NCBI RefSeq assembly: GCF_014648095.1 | Contig: NZ_BMQL01000043.1 | Location: 1-38,993 of the forward strand | Source: Deinococcus ruber | GTDB taxonomy: Bacteria; Deinococcota; Deinococci; Deinococcales; Deinococcaceae | DNA length: 38,993 nt | Direction of reading: 5' to 3' | Shown: piece after piece, positions 9,032 through 16,075 of the stretch | Numbering within the stretch: position 1 is the first letter of the stretch | Layout: each line of letters begins with the position of its first letter | Made by a program: the position numbers and the translations under genes | The notes under the pieces: model-generated | What the model saw: only the letters and a program-made list of their open reading frames with translations | What the model was told of the DNA's origin: nothing | Databases searched by the model: none

Positions 9032-9334
9032 ATGGAGACAGCACCGAGCAGCACCTACACGAACAAAGAACGCAGATGGTACGAAATTTGTCTCGGGGGC
9101 CGCCTGCATGAGCGGTGGGCGGAGCGCTTCGGCGGGCTGACGATGATCTCAGCACAGGACGGCACCACCACCCTGACAGGGCCGGTGATCGATCAGGCAG
9201 CGCTGCACGGTCTGCTGCGGCAGGTACGCGACCTGGGATTGCCGCTGTTGCTGGTCAGGCGGCTGGAATGCCGGGAGAGCGGCAGCGCAGACGCCTCTGT
9301 CAGCGAAGACGCCCGGCAGACGCCTTCCTGCTGA
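9032..9334 (+). CDS. Conserved small protein (YEIxxxGxLxxxWxxxFxGL type)
   Basis: A 100-residue soluble protein starting at ATG 9032 with AGGAGG six bases upstream. The body reads WYEICLGGRLHERWAERFGG, then an acidic Asp-Gly-Thr turn, LTGPVIDQAALHGLLRQV and LPLLLVRRLE. To my knowledge this pattern recurs in unnamed proteins found beside LuxR/MalT-type regulators and small membrane proteins. No catalytic motif is visible. The last 20 residues are polar and probably disordered. It lies between the MalT-like regulator and a membrane protein on the same strand. The start in the longer open frame at 8969 has no ribosome site and was rejected. Confidence 0.75.
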   Translation: METAPSSTYTNKERRWYEICLGGRLHERWAERFGGLTMISAQDGTTTLTGPVIDQAALHGLLRQVRDLGLPLLLVRRLECRESGSADASVSEDARQTPSC

Positions 9335-9449
9335 CCGTCAGCGGCACAAGCTCGACACCACCTTCCTGGCGGGCCGTTCGCGTCAACACATCTTCCCGCC
9401 GCTGCCGAAGCAACGTCAGCTCGGGGAACAACCGATCAAGGAGCACACC

Positions 9450-10130
9450 ATGACCATCACCACCGCCCACCTTCTCCGCTGGACGGGCCTCGCAGCCCTG
9501 ATTGCGGGCGTCACCTTCGCAGGCATTCAGCCGATTCATCCGCCTGACGTGCTCGCCTCTGTCACCACCAGCGCCTGGGCTATTATCACGCCGATCAAGA
9601 CGGTCATGGCGATGCTTTTTCTGATCGGAATAACAGGCCTGTACGCCCGGCAACTGCATAAAGTCGGCTGGCTGGGCCTGACCGGGTATCTGCTGCTCAG
9701 CGTCTTCTGGGCGCTTCAGACAGCCCTGATCTTCGCAGAAACGGTGCTGATTCCTCCGCTGGCAAGCGTCGCCCCGGCCTTTGTGGAGGGCTTTCTGGGC
9801 CTTGTCAATGGGCACCCCACCGGGATTGATCTGGGGGCTCTTCCCGCAGTCTGGGCGCTGACCGGGATCGTGTACGTGCTCGGAGGGCTGCTGTTCGGGA
9901 TCGCCACCTTTCGCGCGGGTATCCTGCCGCGCTGGGCCTCGGGTCTGCTGGCTGCCGCGTCTGTGCTGACGCCGCTGGCGGCCCTGCTTCCACATGCTAT
10001 TCAGCGCTTTGCAGCGGTGCCGGTCGGCGTGGCGCTCGCCGCAATGGGCTACGCACTGTGGTCGGAGCGACGCGAAGACAGCCCAGAAACGCTGTCTGGC
10101 ACGGCCACCCGCCCACTTCGCCCAACCTGA
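9450..10130 (+). CDS. Integral membrane protein, function unknown
   Basis: 226 residues starting at ATG 9450 with AAGGAG upstream. Hydrophobic stretches at about 8-25, 42-62, 70-92, 125-150, 157-177 and 182-200 suggest six membrane helices, followed by a polar tail. It resembles small unnamed membrane proteins of the DUF4386 kind in size and helix layout, but I do not see a decisive motif. It is the third gene of the plus-strand set with the MalT-like regulator and the 100-residue protein. A role as target or sensor partner of the regulator is inference. Confidence 0.7.
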   Translation: MTITTAHLLRWTGLAALIAGVTFAGIQPIHPPDVLASVTTSAWAIITPIKTVMAMLFLIGITGLYARQLHKVGWLGLTGYLLLSVFWALQTALIFAETVLIPPLASVAPAFVEGFLGLVNGHPTGIDLGALPAVWALTGIVYVLGGLLFGIATFRAGILPRWASGLLAAASVLTPLAALLPHAIQRFAAVPVGVALAAMGYALWSERREDSPETLSGTATRPLRPT

Positions 10131-10133
10131 GAC

Positions 10134-10224
10134 AAACTCCGATTGAGTCCCTCAGAGTTAGGATTTCAATCGGAGCAAGGGTTCATCATGGGGAAGAGAG
10201 TCAGAAGGAAAGGAGACGGATTCC
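10134..10224. repeat. Intergenic repeat, copy A (with internal hairpin)
   Basis: Starts with a perfect 10-bp inverted repeat, CTCCGATTGA (10137-10146) with TCAATCGGAG (10166-10175), and ends with CAGAAGGAAAGG followed by GACGGATTCC. The interval at 32368-32442 has the same plan: a TCCG-TTGA start, then CAGAAG, a purine tract and ACGGATTCC at the end. I take the two as divergent copies of one small intergenic repeat family. There is no T-tract after the hairpin, so it is not an obvious terminator. Confidence 0.4.
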
Positions 10225-10283
10225 GCGTGCAGGATTGAAGCGGCGTCCGTCCAAGTCATCCTGGGCACAGCTCTGCTCAGGCA

Positions 10284-11717
10284 TCAGGTCAGCAGCCCCA
10301 CGCGGGCCTGCATCGGCTGAGCGAAGAGCCACAGGGCCAACCCGAACAGCAGCAGAGCCAGGGCTGCCGGGGGCACCAGCCGCCGCGCCGAAGCCCCCGG
10401 ACGCGTGTGCTGGAAGCGCTGCAAGATGGCCCAGAGCGTTCCGGCAAGGGCCAGTTCGAGCAGCGTCGCCTGAAGCCAGAACGACGTATCGGCCCTGGCG
10501 ATGACGGGCAGCGCGGCAGGCCCCAGGGGAAGCCCCAGCCGGAGCAGCGCCGCCTGAACTGCGGGCCAGAGCGTTCCGGCTCCTCCCGCGAAATGGTAGA
10601 GCGCGTGGCCGCCCCACACCGCCAGCGCCAGCGGCATCAGCAGGGGCGCAAGCGTCCGCAGGGTCAGGCCGCTGAGCCGGGCAGCCAGCAGCGTCAGGCC
10701 CAGGCCGGTTGCCAGGGTGCTCAGCAGGATCAGGGCGAGCAGAACCGGCTCGTTGTGCGTGCCGAGCGTGGTTGCCAGCCACCGCGCCAGCAGGAAATAG
10801 GGCGGCGTCATGGCAAAGGCATTGACCAGACCTGCCCACGTCAGCAGCACCAGCAGCAGCGCCAGATCGGTGCGGGGCCGCGTCTGTACCGCCTCTGCCA
10901 GCGGTGAGCGCAGCATCAGACCCACGTTGTCTTCGGGGCAGGCCCGCACGCAGTTCAGGCAGAGCGTGCAGTCCTGCGTGCTGGTCATGGTGGGCACGTA
11001 CAGCCGGGTTTCACAGCCGGGAAGCGTGACCGTGCCGCTCTGCCCGTTCAGCGGCAATGCGGGCAGGGTGCTGAAGTCGTGCGGCGTGGCGGCCAGATGT
11101 TCCTGGGGAATGGTGCGTCCGTGCAGGCAGGCTTTGCTGGTGCAGCTCGCGCAGATACTCAGGTCTTTGGCCTGAATCAGCGTGGGCGAGACGCTGCTCA
11201 GGGCGAAGTTGAAGTTTCCCAGTGGGCAGACGTAGCGGCAAAACGTTCCGGCTGGAAACACGCTGTCGGTCAGGAGGGCCGCCGCGAAATAGCTGACGAT
11301 GAGCCACGCTGTCAGCCACGGACTGGCCCACAGCGCGAAGGCCTCGTAACTGTAGAGAAACAGCAGCGTCAGGGCGAGCGTCAGGTATTTGTTTCTGAGG
11401 AAACGGGGCCAGGTGCGCTGCGGAAGGAGGCGTTTCAGCACGCGGCTGGGGCCACGCGTGAGCAGCAGTGGGCAGGCAGCGCAGAACACGTTGCCTACCA
11501 GCAGCAGGCTGAGCGCCAGCAGGCCCCGGTACTGCACCCACACGCTCACGGTGGCGACATTCAGACCCGCGAGCTGAGAGCCGGAGAAGCCGTCGTAGAC
11601 CGCCAGCAATGCCAGTGCCAGCAGCGGAAGTTGCAGCAGCAGGCGGGCGTATCGCCAGCGCACCAGTGCCCGCAGCCCCGGCAGGGCCAGCACGTCGCGC
11701 CGCAGCTGCCCGGTCAT
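10284..11717 (-). CDS. Membrane polyferredoxin, NapH/NosR-like 4Fe-4S protein
   Basis: 477 residues. Helices near 25-42 and 65-85 precede a CAACP pair (79-83). Further helices at 115-150 lead to FCRYVCPLG (Cys160, Cys164), the membrane-edge motif of NapH/NosR/CcoG-type proteins. A cluster-binding region follows: CASCTSKAC (189-197), Cys235, and a canonical C-x2-C-x2-C-x3-C-P at 250-261. Several further helices make up the C-terminal part. It probably moves electrons across or along the membrane. ATG 11717 overlaps the stop of the YtkA-like gene (ATGA); the longer open frame upstream reads as non-coding Gly/Arg-rich sequence. It is the last gene of a four-gene operon. No nitrous-oxide or nitrate reductase subunit lies nearby, so the partner is unknown. 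Confidence 0.85.
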   Translation of the reverse strand: MTGQLRRDVLALPGLRALVRWRYARLLLQLPLLALALLAVYDGFSGSQLAGLNVATVSVWVQYRGLLALSLLLVGNVFCAACPLLLTRGPSRVLKRLLPQRTWPRFLRNKYLTLALTLLFLYSYEAFALWASPWLTAWLIVSYFAAALLTDSVFPAGTFCRYVCPLGNFNFALSSVSPTLIQAKDLSICASCTSKACLHGRTIPQEHLAATPHDFSTLPALPLNGQSGTVTLPGCETRLYVPTMTSTQDCTLCLNCVRACPEDNVGLMLRSPLAEAVQTRPRTDLALLLVLLTWAGLVNAFAMTPPYFLLARWLATTLGTHNEPVLLALILLSTLATGLGLTLLAARLSGLTLRTLAPLLMPLALAVWGGHALYHFAGGAGTLWPAVQAALLRLGLPLGPAALPVIARADTSFWLQATLLELALAGTLWAILQRFQHTRPGASARRLVPPAALALLLFGLALWLFAQPMQARVGLLT

Positions 11718-12073
11718 GGCAGCACCGAAAACGCGGCGGCACCGCTGACCGGGTGGCCCTGGGTGCTGGCCTTGACACTCAGCACCCAGTCGCCCGCCAT
11801 TGGCAGATCGAGGTTCGACAGGCGGTAGCGCCCGCGTCCCAGCGGCGTGACCGTGGCGACGGCGGTGCCCATGCCCGGATGCCGCATGTCGGCCTGGGCA
11901 CTCACATCGGCGGCGGCCAGTTGCCGATTCGCCACGCTCAGTTCGACCACCACCTCGGCAGATGGCTGGACATGCAGCGCTGGCCCCGGAAGCAGCCGGA
12001 TGCTCAGGGCCGATCTGGACGACGGCGCACACCCGCAGACCAGCAGAGCAAGCAGCAGGCCCACGCGCTTCAC
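11714..12073 (-). CDS. YtkA/FixH-like lipoprotein
   Basis: 119 residues from GTG 12073, which overlaps the preceding stop (GTGA). The N-terminus VKRVGLLLALLVCGC is a short lipoprotein signal with Cys at the lipobox end. The mature part is one beta-sandwich-like domain with VQPSAEVVVELSV, MRHPGMGTAVATV, GRYRLSNLDLPMAGDWVLSV, the pattern of YtkA/FixH-like domains, including the conserved Met-x-His-Pro-Gly-Met turn. Such domains are found with cytochrome oxidase and copper-handling genes. The Met and His residues of the turn are plausible metal ligands (inference). It sits between the membrane-anchored protein and the polyferredoxin. Confidence 0.75.
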   Translation of the reverse strand: MKRVGLLLALLVCGCAPSSRSALSIRLLPGPALHVQPSAEVVVELSVANRQLAAADVSAQADMRHPGMGTAVATVTPLGRGRYRLSNLDLPMAGDWVLSVKASTQGHPVSGAAAFSVLP

Positions 12074-12609
12074 GGCGTATCCGGCGACTTGCCCCGCCCG
12101 GCGCTCCTCAGCCAGTGCCAGCAGGCGGCGGCAAATCCCAGGGCGATCAGCACCGCAACCAGAACAGCGGGCGTGAGTCCGGCGGGCGCGGCGAGCAGCG
12201 GAGCAGGCGGCAGGTGGAAGACCAGCGGGGCGGCTGGAGGCCACTTCGAGGAAGCCGACGCCTGCGAGCCTTCCCGGGGAAACGTCCGGTCGAGCAGCGT
12301 GATCGGCCCGGACGAGCGGGCTGCGCCGGGTGCAACGGTATACAGCCCTGCTCCCGCTTCCCGGAAGGGCTGGGGCGACTCATCCGCGAGCTGGTAAAAC
12401 AGCCTGACCCCGCTGACCGCCTGCCCATCCGGACTGAGAATGCGTGCCTGAACTCGCCCACTGGCCTGGCTGAGAGTCACGTCGAGCGGAAGAATGTGGG
12501 CGGCGACGGTTCCCAGCAGGCACAGAAAAAGAAGGCACAGAAAAAGAACGCCACCGCCGACAGACGCAGGCGCTGGAAGGAGCGCGGGCAGGCGATCAGG
12601 CGTTGTCAT
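12070..12609 (-). CDS. Membrane-anchored extracytoplasmic protein, unknown function
   Basis: 179 residues from ATG 12609, ten bases after the preceding stop. An N-terminal hydrophobic segment (about 18-38, GGGVLFLCLLFLCLLGTVAA) is followed by a beta-rich exterior domain (HILPLDVTLSQASGRVQARI, SGVRLFYQL, AGLYTVAPG) and a C-terminal helix (PAVLVAVLIALGFAAACWHW) with a basic tail. Two-ended anchoring with a carboxypeptidase-regulatory or FixH-like beta domain outside is the likely layout. I recognise no named family. It is translationally coupled to the YtkA-like lipoprotein. An upstream ATG at 12648 would overlap the preceding gene by 29 bases and was not chosen. Confidence 0.65.
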   Translation of the reverse strand: MTTPDRLPALLPAPASVGGGVLFLCLLFLCLLGTVAAHILPLDVTLSQASGRVQARILSPDGQAVSGVRLFYQLADESPQPFREAGAGLYTVAPGAARSSGPITLLDRTFPREGSQASASSKWPPAAPLVFHLPPAPLLAAPAGLTPAVLVAVLIALGFAAACWHWLRSAGRGKSPDTP

Positions 12610-12619
12610 CCGTGCCCGA

Positions 12620-13708
12620 TCACTGCCCCGATGAAGCCTGAAGACCATCTGGCACGGTTCTGCGGGGCCGAAGCACCGTGCCGAGCTGCCAGCCGACCCA
12701 GCCGAAGGCCGCCCCCAGCACCATCAGCAGAGGAATCAGGGCGGGTGTCTGGGCGAGGTGAACGGTGCTGCCGTCCAGATACAGCAGGGGCGCTGCCAGA
12801 CCCGCTGCGGTGGCCGCCCCGGTTGCCGCGTGCCAGCCGAGCTTCTGCCAGCCCGCCAGCACGGCGCTCACGGTCAGCCCGGCCAGCGGCGCGAACATCG
12901 GCATCAGGAAGGGGATGTACGCGAATCCTCTGGCATCAGGCCGAACCTCGTAGCCCAGCGAGTGCGCGTACAGCTGATCGAACAGCGGAATGCCGTACCA
13001 GTGGAAGGTGCGGAACGCGGCAAACACCAGCGTCATGGCGAGTACCCACCAGACGGTGCGGGTCACAGCCGCCACCAGCAGCATCGCCACCGAGAAGAAC
13101 AGCACGGGGAAGACCACAAACTGCACGTTCTGATGCATCTCCAGCAGCAGGAACGTCAGAACCGGCAACGCGAACCCCAGGCTGACGGCGACGCTGACGC
13201 TGAATTCCAGTGGGCGAATGCGCTGGCCCTGCACGAACATCAGGGTCGTACCGCCCATGCAGGCGAGCAGCGACACCAGCAGCCCGATATGCGGCGGTGA
13301 ATTTAGCGTCACGTCAAAGCCGTATTTTGTGTGCCACCACTGATCGAACAGGCCGAACAGCAGAAAACTCAGTGCCCCCAGTCCAGTGATCACGAAGCCG
13401 GTCGGCGCGTGAAAACGGCCTCCGAGCACCGGAATCCACGACGGATCGGCGTGGGTACGGAAGCGGCTGGAGCTGATCAGCGAGACGGTCAGGCAGGCCA
13501 GTCCGGTCAGGGTCGAGCCGGAGTAGACGAACAGATGCGGCAGCGTCCAGAAGGTATCCGGGCCGACGTCGGCGTGCCACTGGATATCCCAGCTCAGGCC
13601 GAAGAAACTGAGCATGATTCCCAGCAGCGTCAGCAGCGCCCCGACACGCTCGAAACGGGGCCGGGTCAGAACGAACGGAGAGAGGGGCGGGGCCGGATCT
13701 GCGATCAT
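12620..13708 (-). CDS. Multi-helix membrane protein with conserved-looking His residues
   Basis: 362 residues from ATG 13708 with AGGAGG eight bases upstream. About nine hydrophobic helices span the protein. Polar residues cluster at likely membrane edges in SWDIQWHADVGPDTFWTLPH, FDQWWHTKYGFD and SPPHIG, with a further HWYGIPLFDQLYAHSLGYE loop near the middle. The repeated Trp-His and Pro-His elements could bind haem, copper or quinone, but this is inference from residue type. I do not recognise a named family. It is the first gene of the operon that continues into the anchored protein, the YtkA-like lipoprotein and the polyferredoxin, all with gaps of ten bases or overlaps. Confidence 0.75.
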   Translation of the reverse strand: MIADPAPPLSPFVLTRPRFERVGALLTLLGIMLSFFGLSWDIQWHADVGPDTFWTLPHLFVYSGSTLTGLACLTVSLISSSRFRTHADPSWIPVLGGRFHAPTGFVITGLGALSFLLFGLFDQWWHTKYGFDVTLNSPPHIGLLVSLLACMGGTTLMFVQGQRIRPLEFSVSVAVSLGFALPVLTFLLLEMHQNVQFVVFPVLFFSVAMLLVAAVTRTVWWVLAMTLVFAAFRTFHWYGIPLFDQLYAHSLGYEVRPDARGFAYIPFLMPMFAPLAGLTVSAVLAGWQKLGWHAATGAATAAGLAAPLLYLDGSTVHLAQTPALIPLLMVLGAAFGWVGWQLGTVLRPRRTVPDGLQASSGQ

Positions 13709-13828
13709 ACGGGCATCCTCCTGACGAGCACACGCTGAACAACCCCGAACCGCTCTGAAGGCTGGAAACGCTGGTCTGTCACGGCTCGCACCATGATACC
13801 GGGAAGCCCCCGCGCCAAAAGGAAGGCC

Positions 13829-13851
13829 GGGCAGCGTGGAGGCACCCGCCC
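13829..13851 (-). terminator. Hairpin after the YbjQ-like operon
   Basis: GGGC...GTG pairs with CAC...GCCC across a four-base loop. On the minus strand it is followed by GGCCTTCCTTTT. It lies downstream of the stop at 13897 and upstream of the next minus-strand operon, the expected place for a rho-independent terminator. The stem is short and has an internal mismatch. Confidence 0.4.
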
Positions 13852-13896
13852 AGAAAGAGCTGTGAAGCGGCTGGCCGAATGAACCTCGTCAGCTCT

Positions 13897-14766
13897 TCAG
13901 GTGGCCCGCTCTTCACCCAGTCCCAGCATCAGCAGGGCCGGGCCGGGCCTCGGAGTCGGGACGGTGCGCCGCACAGCTGTCGCGGTAGCGACGTGCTCGT
14001 GGCTGGGGGCCAGCCAACGCTCACCGCCGATGGTGAGCTGAAGATCGAGCAGGCCGCAGGCTTCCAGCTCGCGGGCCATGCGCTGGAGCTGGCCGACTGC
14101 CCGGTTTCGCAGCGAGGTCGTCGAGAGGGTCAGGGCTGACAGTTCCGCCGCTGTCCACCACGCGCCGCTTCCCTGCTCTCCCGGAACCGTTCGCAGGTAC
14201 GGAGCAGTGACGCTGCTGATCAGGGCCTGAAGCGGCCAGAAGCCCCGGTTCGATAGCAGCACCAGATCGGCGGCCCCAAACGTGGCGCTGAACGGCAGGG
14301 CCACTTCCCGGCCCCTCGGTCGCGTCTGCGGTGCCGAACCGTCTTCAGCCGCCCTGATCCGGCGCATGCCCTGTCCGGTGGCCCGGAATTCTACGCCGGG
14401 TGTTCGGAAGCCCTCGATATGGGGGTGGGCGCTGAATTTCACGTTCAGCAGGCCGTCCAGCCCTTCCCGCGCTGCGTGCTGGTGCATCGCCTGAGCAGCA
14501 GCAGCGCGTGCCAGTTCGACCGATCTGCGAAACAGCTGACGATCTGAAAAACTGTCGGTCAGCTCTCGCTGCGTCTGTTCCTGAAACAGAAAGCGCGTGG
14601 TTGTGGACTCCTTTTCCTCAATCCGAACCAGCGGAAGGATGCTGAGGCCCACCACCGACATGGCCGGAACGTAGCCCACCTGTGCGAGCAGAGAACTGTC
14701 GGAGACCGAACCGCCGGAAGGGGAGTCGGGAAAGTGCAGGCTCGTGGGCGTGACCCGCTCAGTCAT
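13897..14766 (-). CDS. Divergent two-module YbjQ-like protein
   Basis: 289 residues. I read it as a diverged double of the gene before it. Each half ends with the same strand as YbjQ modules: EFRATGQGMR (126-135) and EHVATATAVR (257-266). The first half has the usual long helix (RRSVELARAAAAQAMHQHA, about 80-98) and a Gly-Leu-Asp-Gly-Leu turn before the strands. The second half has a module start, VLLSNRGFWPLQALISS. YbjQ proteins form pentamers and are often called heavy-metal-binding, though a metal role is not well established. ATG 14766 overlaps the stop of the upstream gene by eight bases, so the two are translationally coupled. The C-terminus is Pro-rich. Confidence 0.65.
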   Translation of the reverse strand: MTERVTPTSLHFPDSPSGGSVSDSSLLAQVGYVPAMSVVGLSILPLVRIEEKESTTTRFLFQEQTQRELTDSFSDRQLFRRSVELARAAAAQAMHQHAAREGLDGLLNVKFSAHPHIEGFRTPGVEFRATGQGMRRIRAAEDGSAPQTRPRGREVALPFSATFGAADLVLLSNRGFWPLQALISSVTAPYLRTVPGEQGSGAWWTAAELSALTLSTTSLRNRAVGQLQRMARELEACGLLDLQLTIGGERWLAPSHEHVATATAVRRTVPTPRPGPALLMLGLGEERAT

Positions 14767-15541
14767 TCAGGCTGAGGGTCAGGCTGGTCTGAAGGGCCGG
14801 AGACGGCTCGGCCACCTTCCTGACGCCTGTTCCGACTGCCAGAAACTCGAACACGTGGTTGTCCCAGTTGCGGCTGCTCTCGCTGACCGTGACGCCCACG
14901 ATGCCGGTGGCTCCCGCCCGCAGCGCTTCTTCCTGCATGCGGCCCATCGCCAGTTCGCGGGCCTGATACAGCCCCTGGGTGTAATTGACCATCTCGGTGT
15001 TCTGGGCCAGCGTCCTCAGGCTCTGCAACAGTCCCTGGTGGGCAACGTGATACACGCAGGTTCCCATGACCAGACTGACAGGACGGTATCCGGCGCGGTG
15101 CAGCTTATACAGATCCTGGCCCGAGAGGTCGCTGGTAAACGGCTGTCCACCTGCCCGGCGTTCGGCCTTCGGGGTACGGACAGCCGTTCCCACCGCGATG
15201 AATTCCGACAGGCTGCTCTCCAGTCCCAGATGCTGCCCACCGATGTCGAGCCGCATGCCGACGATGCCGTCAGCGCCCAGGTACCGCGCCTCTTCGATCA
15301 TGCGGTTCATCGCCAGATGCCGCGCGTTGTACATCGCCTGCGTCAGCACGGTCAGTTCCAGACTCTCTCGCCAGCGGGCCGCCTGAAAGCCCAGGTGGTA
15401 GACGCTGGTGCCCATCGCCAGCCCAATCGGTTCGTAGCCGAGTTCTTCCAGCAGCAGGAACTCGGACACCGACAGGTCGCTGCTGAAGAGGTTCTGCTTG
15501 TTTTCGTCGAGACGGACGGACGTTTCTCTGCTCAGACTCAT
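14759..15541 (-). CDS. Tandem YbjQ-like (heavy-metal-binding domain family) protein
   Basis: 260 residues made of two similar modules. Module 1 (about 20-122) runs from FLLLEELGYEPIGLAMGTSV, through a helix with ARHLAMNRMIEEARYLGADG, to EFIAVGTAVR (113-122). Module 2 (about 138-241) runs from LYKLHRAGYRPVSLVMGTCV, through ARELAMGRMQEEALRAGATG, to EFLAVGTGVR (232-241). The helix-turn-Gly-Ile-x-Gly-strand order is that of YbjQ/PF01906 proteins. ATG 15541 has GGAGG five bases upstream; the longer frame to 15655 overlaps the preceding gene and has no ribosome site. It is cytoplasmic, with no signal peptide. It is the second of three coupled minus-strand genes. Confidence 0.8.
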   Translation of the reverse strand: MSLSRETSVRLDENKQNLFSSDLSVSEFLLLEELGYEPIGLAMGTSVYHLGFQAARWRESLELTVLTQAMYNARHLAMNRMIEEARYLGADGIVGMRLDIGGQHLGLESSLSEFIAVGTAVRTPKAERRAGGQPFTSDLSGQDLYKLHRAGYRPVSLVMGTCVYHVAHQGLLQSLRTLAQNTEMVNYTQGLYQARELAMGRMQEEALRAGATGIVGVTVSESSRNWDNHVFEFLAVGTGVRKVAEPSPALQTSLTLSLND

Positions 15542-15579
15542 GGGGCCTCCGGGGTAAGGAAAAAGGAACGGGAACGATG

Positions 15580-15975
15580 TCAGAGCAGAGAGCGGGCGGA
15601 TTGACCGACCTGAGCAGACTGGGCCGCCAGTGCCTCCAGCAGCAGGCGAATCCATTCATCCTGGCGCAGTTCCTGGTGAGCCAGATCGACGCCGCTGACA
15701 TGGTGAACCGTGCGGTAATGCACCTGCCCATTCTGAACGAGCAGATCGAAATGATCGCCGCCCAGTTTGATTCGCAGCCGGGCCAGCGCCGGACGACCGA
15801 ACGGCCAGCGGCGCTGATCGGTGCGGTGCGTGAGGTGAGGCAGCAGCTGCTGAAGGCGGGCGGCGAGCTGTTCGGCCTGCTCCAGAGCGCCGTGGTGTTC
15901 AAGCCTCAGATTGGCTGCAAAAACGTCGAGGGCAAGGTCTTCATCGAGTCCACCAGGATCAAAGGAACTGGCCAT
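15580..15975 (-). CDS. Hypothetical protein heading the YbjQ-like operon
   Basis: 131 residues, start ATG 15975 with only a weak ribosome site. A leucine-rich helical first half (LEQAEQLAARLQQLLPHL) is followed by beta strands (RLRIKLGGDHFDLLVQNGQV) and a C-terminal helix (WIRLLLEALAAQSAQVGQSA). No family is recognised. It lies 38 bases upstream of the tandem YbjQ-like gene on the same strand, and its frame has coding-like residue use. It probably belongs to the same transcript. Confidence 0.6.
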   Translation of the reverse strand: MASSFDPGGLDEDLALDVFAANLRLEHHGALEQAEQLAARLQQLLPHLTHRTDQRRWPFGRPALARLRIKLGGDHFDLLVQNGQVHYRTVHHVSGVDLAHQELRQDEWIRLLLEALAAQSAQVGQSARSLL

Positions 15976-16045
15976 GTGCCGAGCCTAGCACCGAACGCTG
16001 CGCGGGTGACCCTGCCCTGACCACGCCGCCGGGAAAGCGCGAAAG

Positions 16046-16072
16046 GCTGGGCAGCACAGAGAATTGCCCAGC
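16046..16072 (-). terminator. Rho-independent terminator of the xylose operon
   Basis: A perfect 8-bp stem, GCTGGGCA (16046-16053) with TGCCCAGC (16065-16072), starts four bases after the xylB stop at 16076. On the minus strand it is followed by CTTTCGCGCTTT. Confidence 0.6.
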
Positions 16073-16075
16073 GTC

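Noticed and set aside
10284..11717. Naming the polyferredoxin nosR, napH or ccoG
   Set aside because: The motifs fit the superfamily, but none of the partner genes of those systems is in the window and the domain order is not fully that of any one of them.
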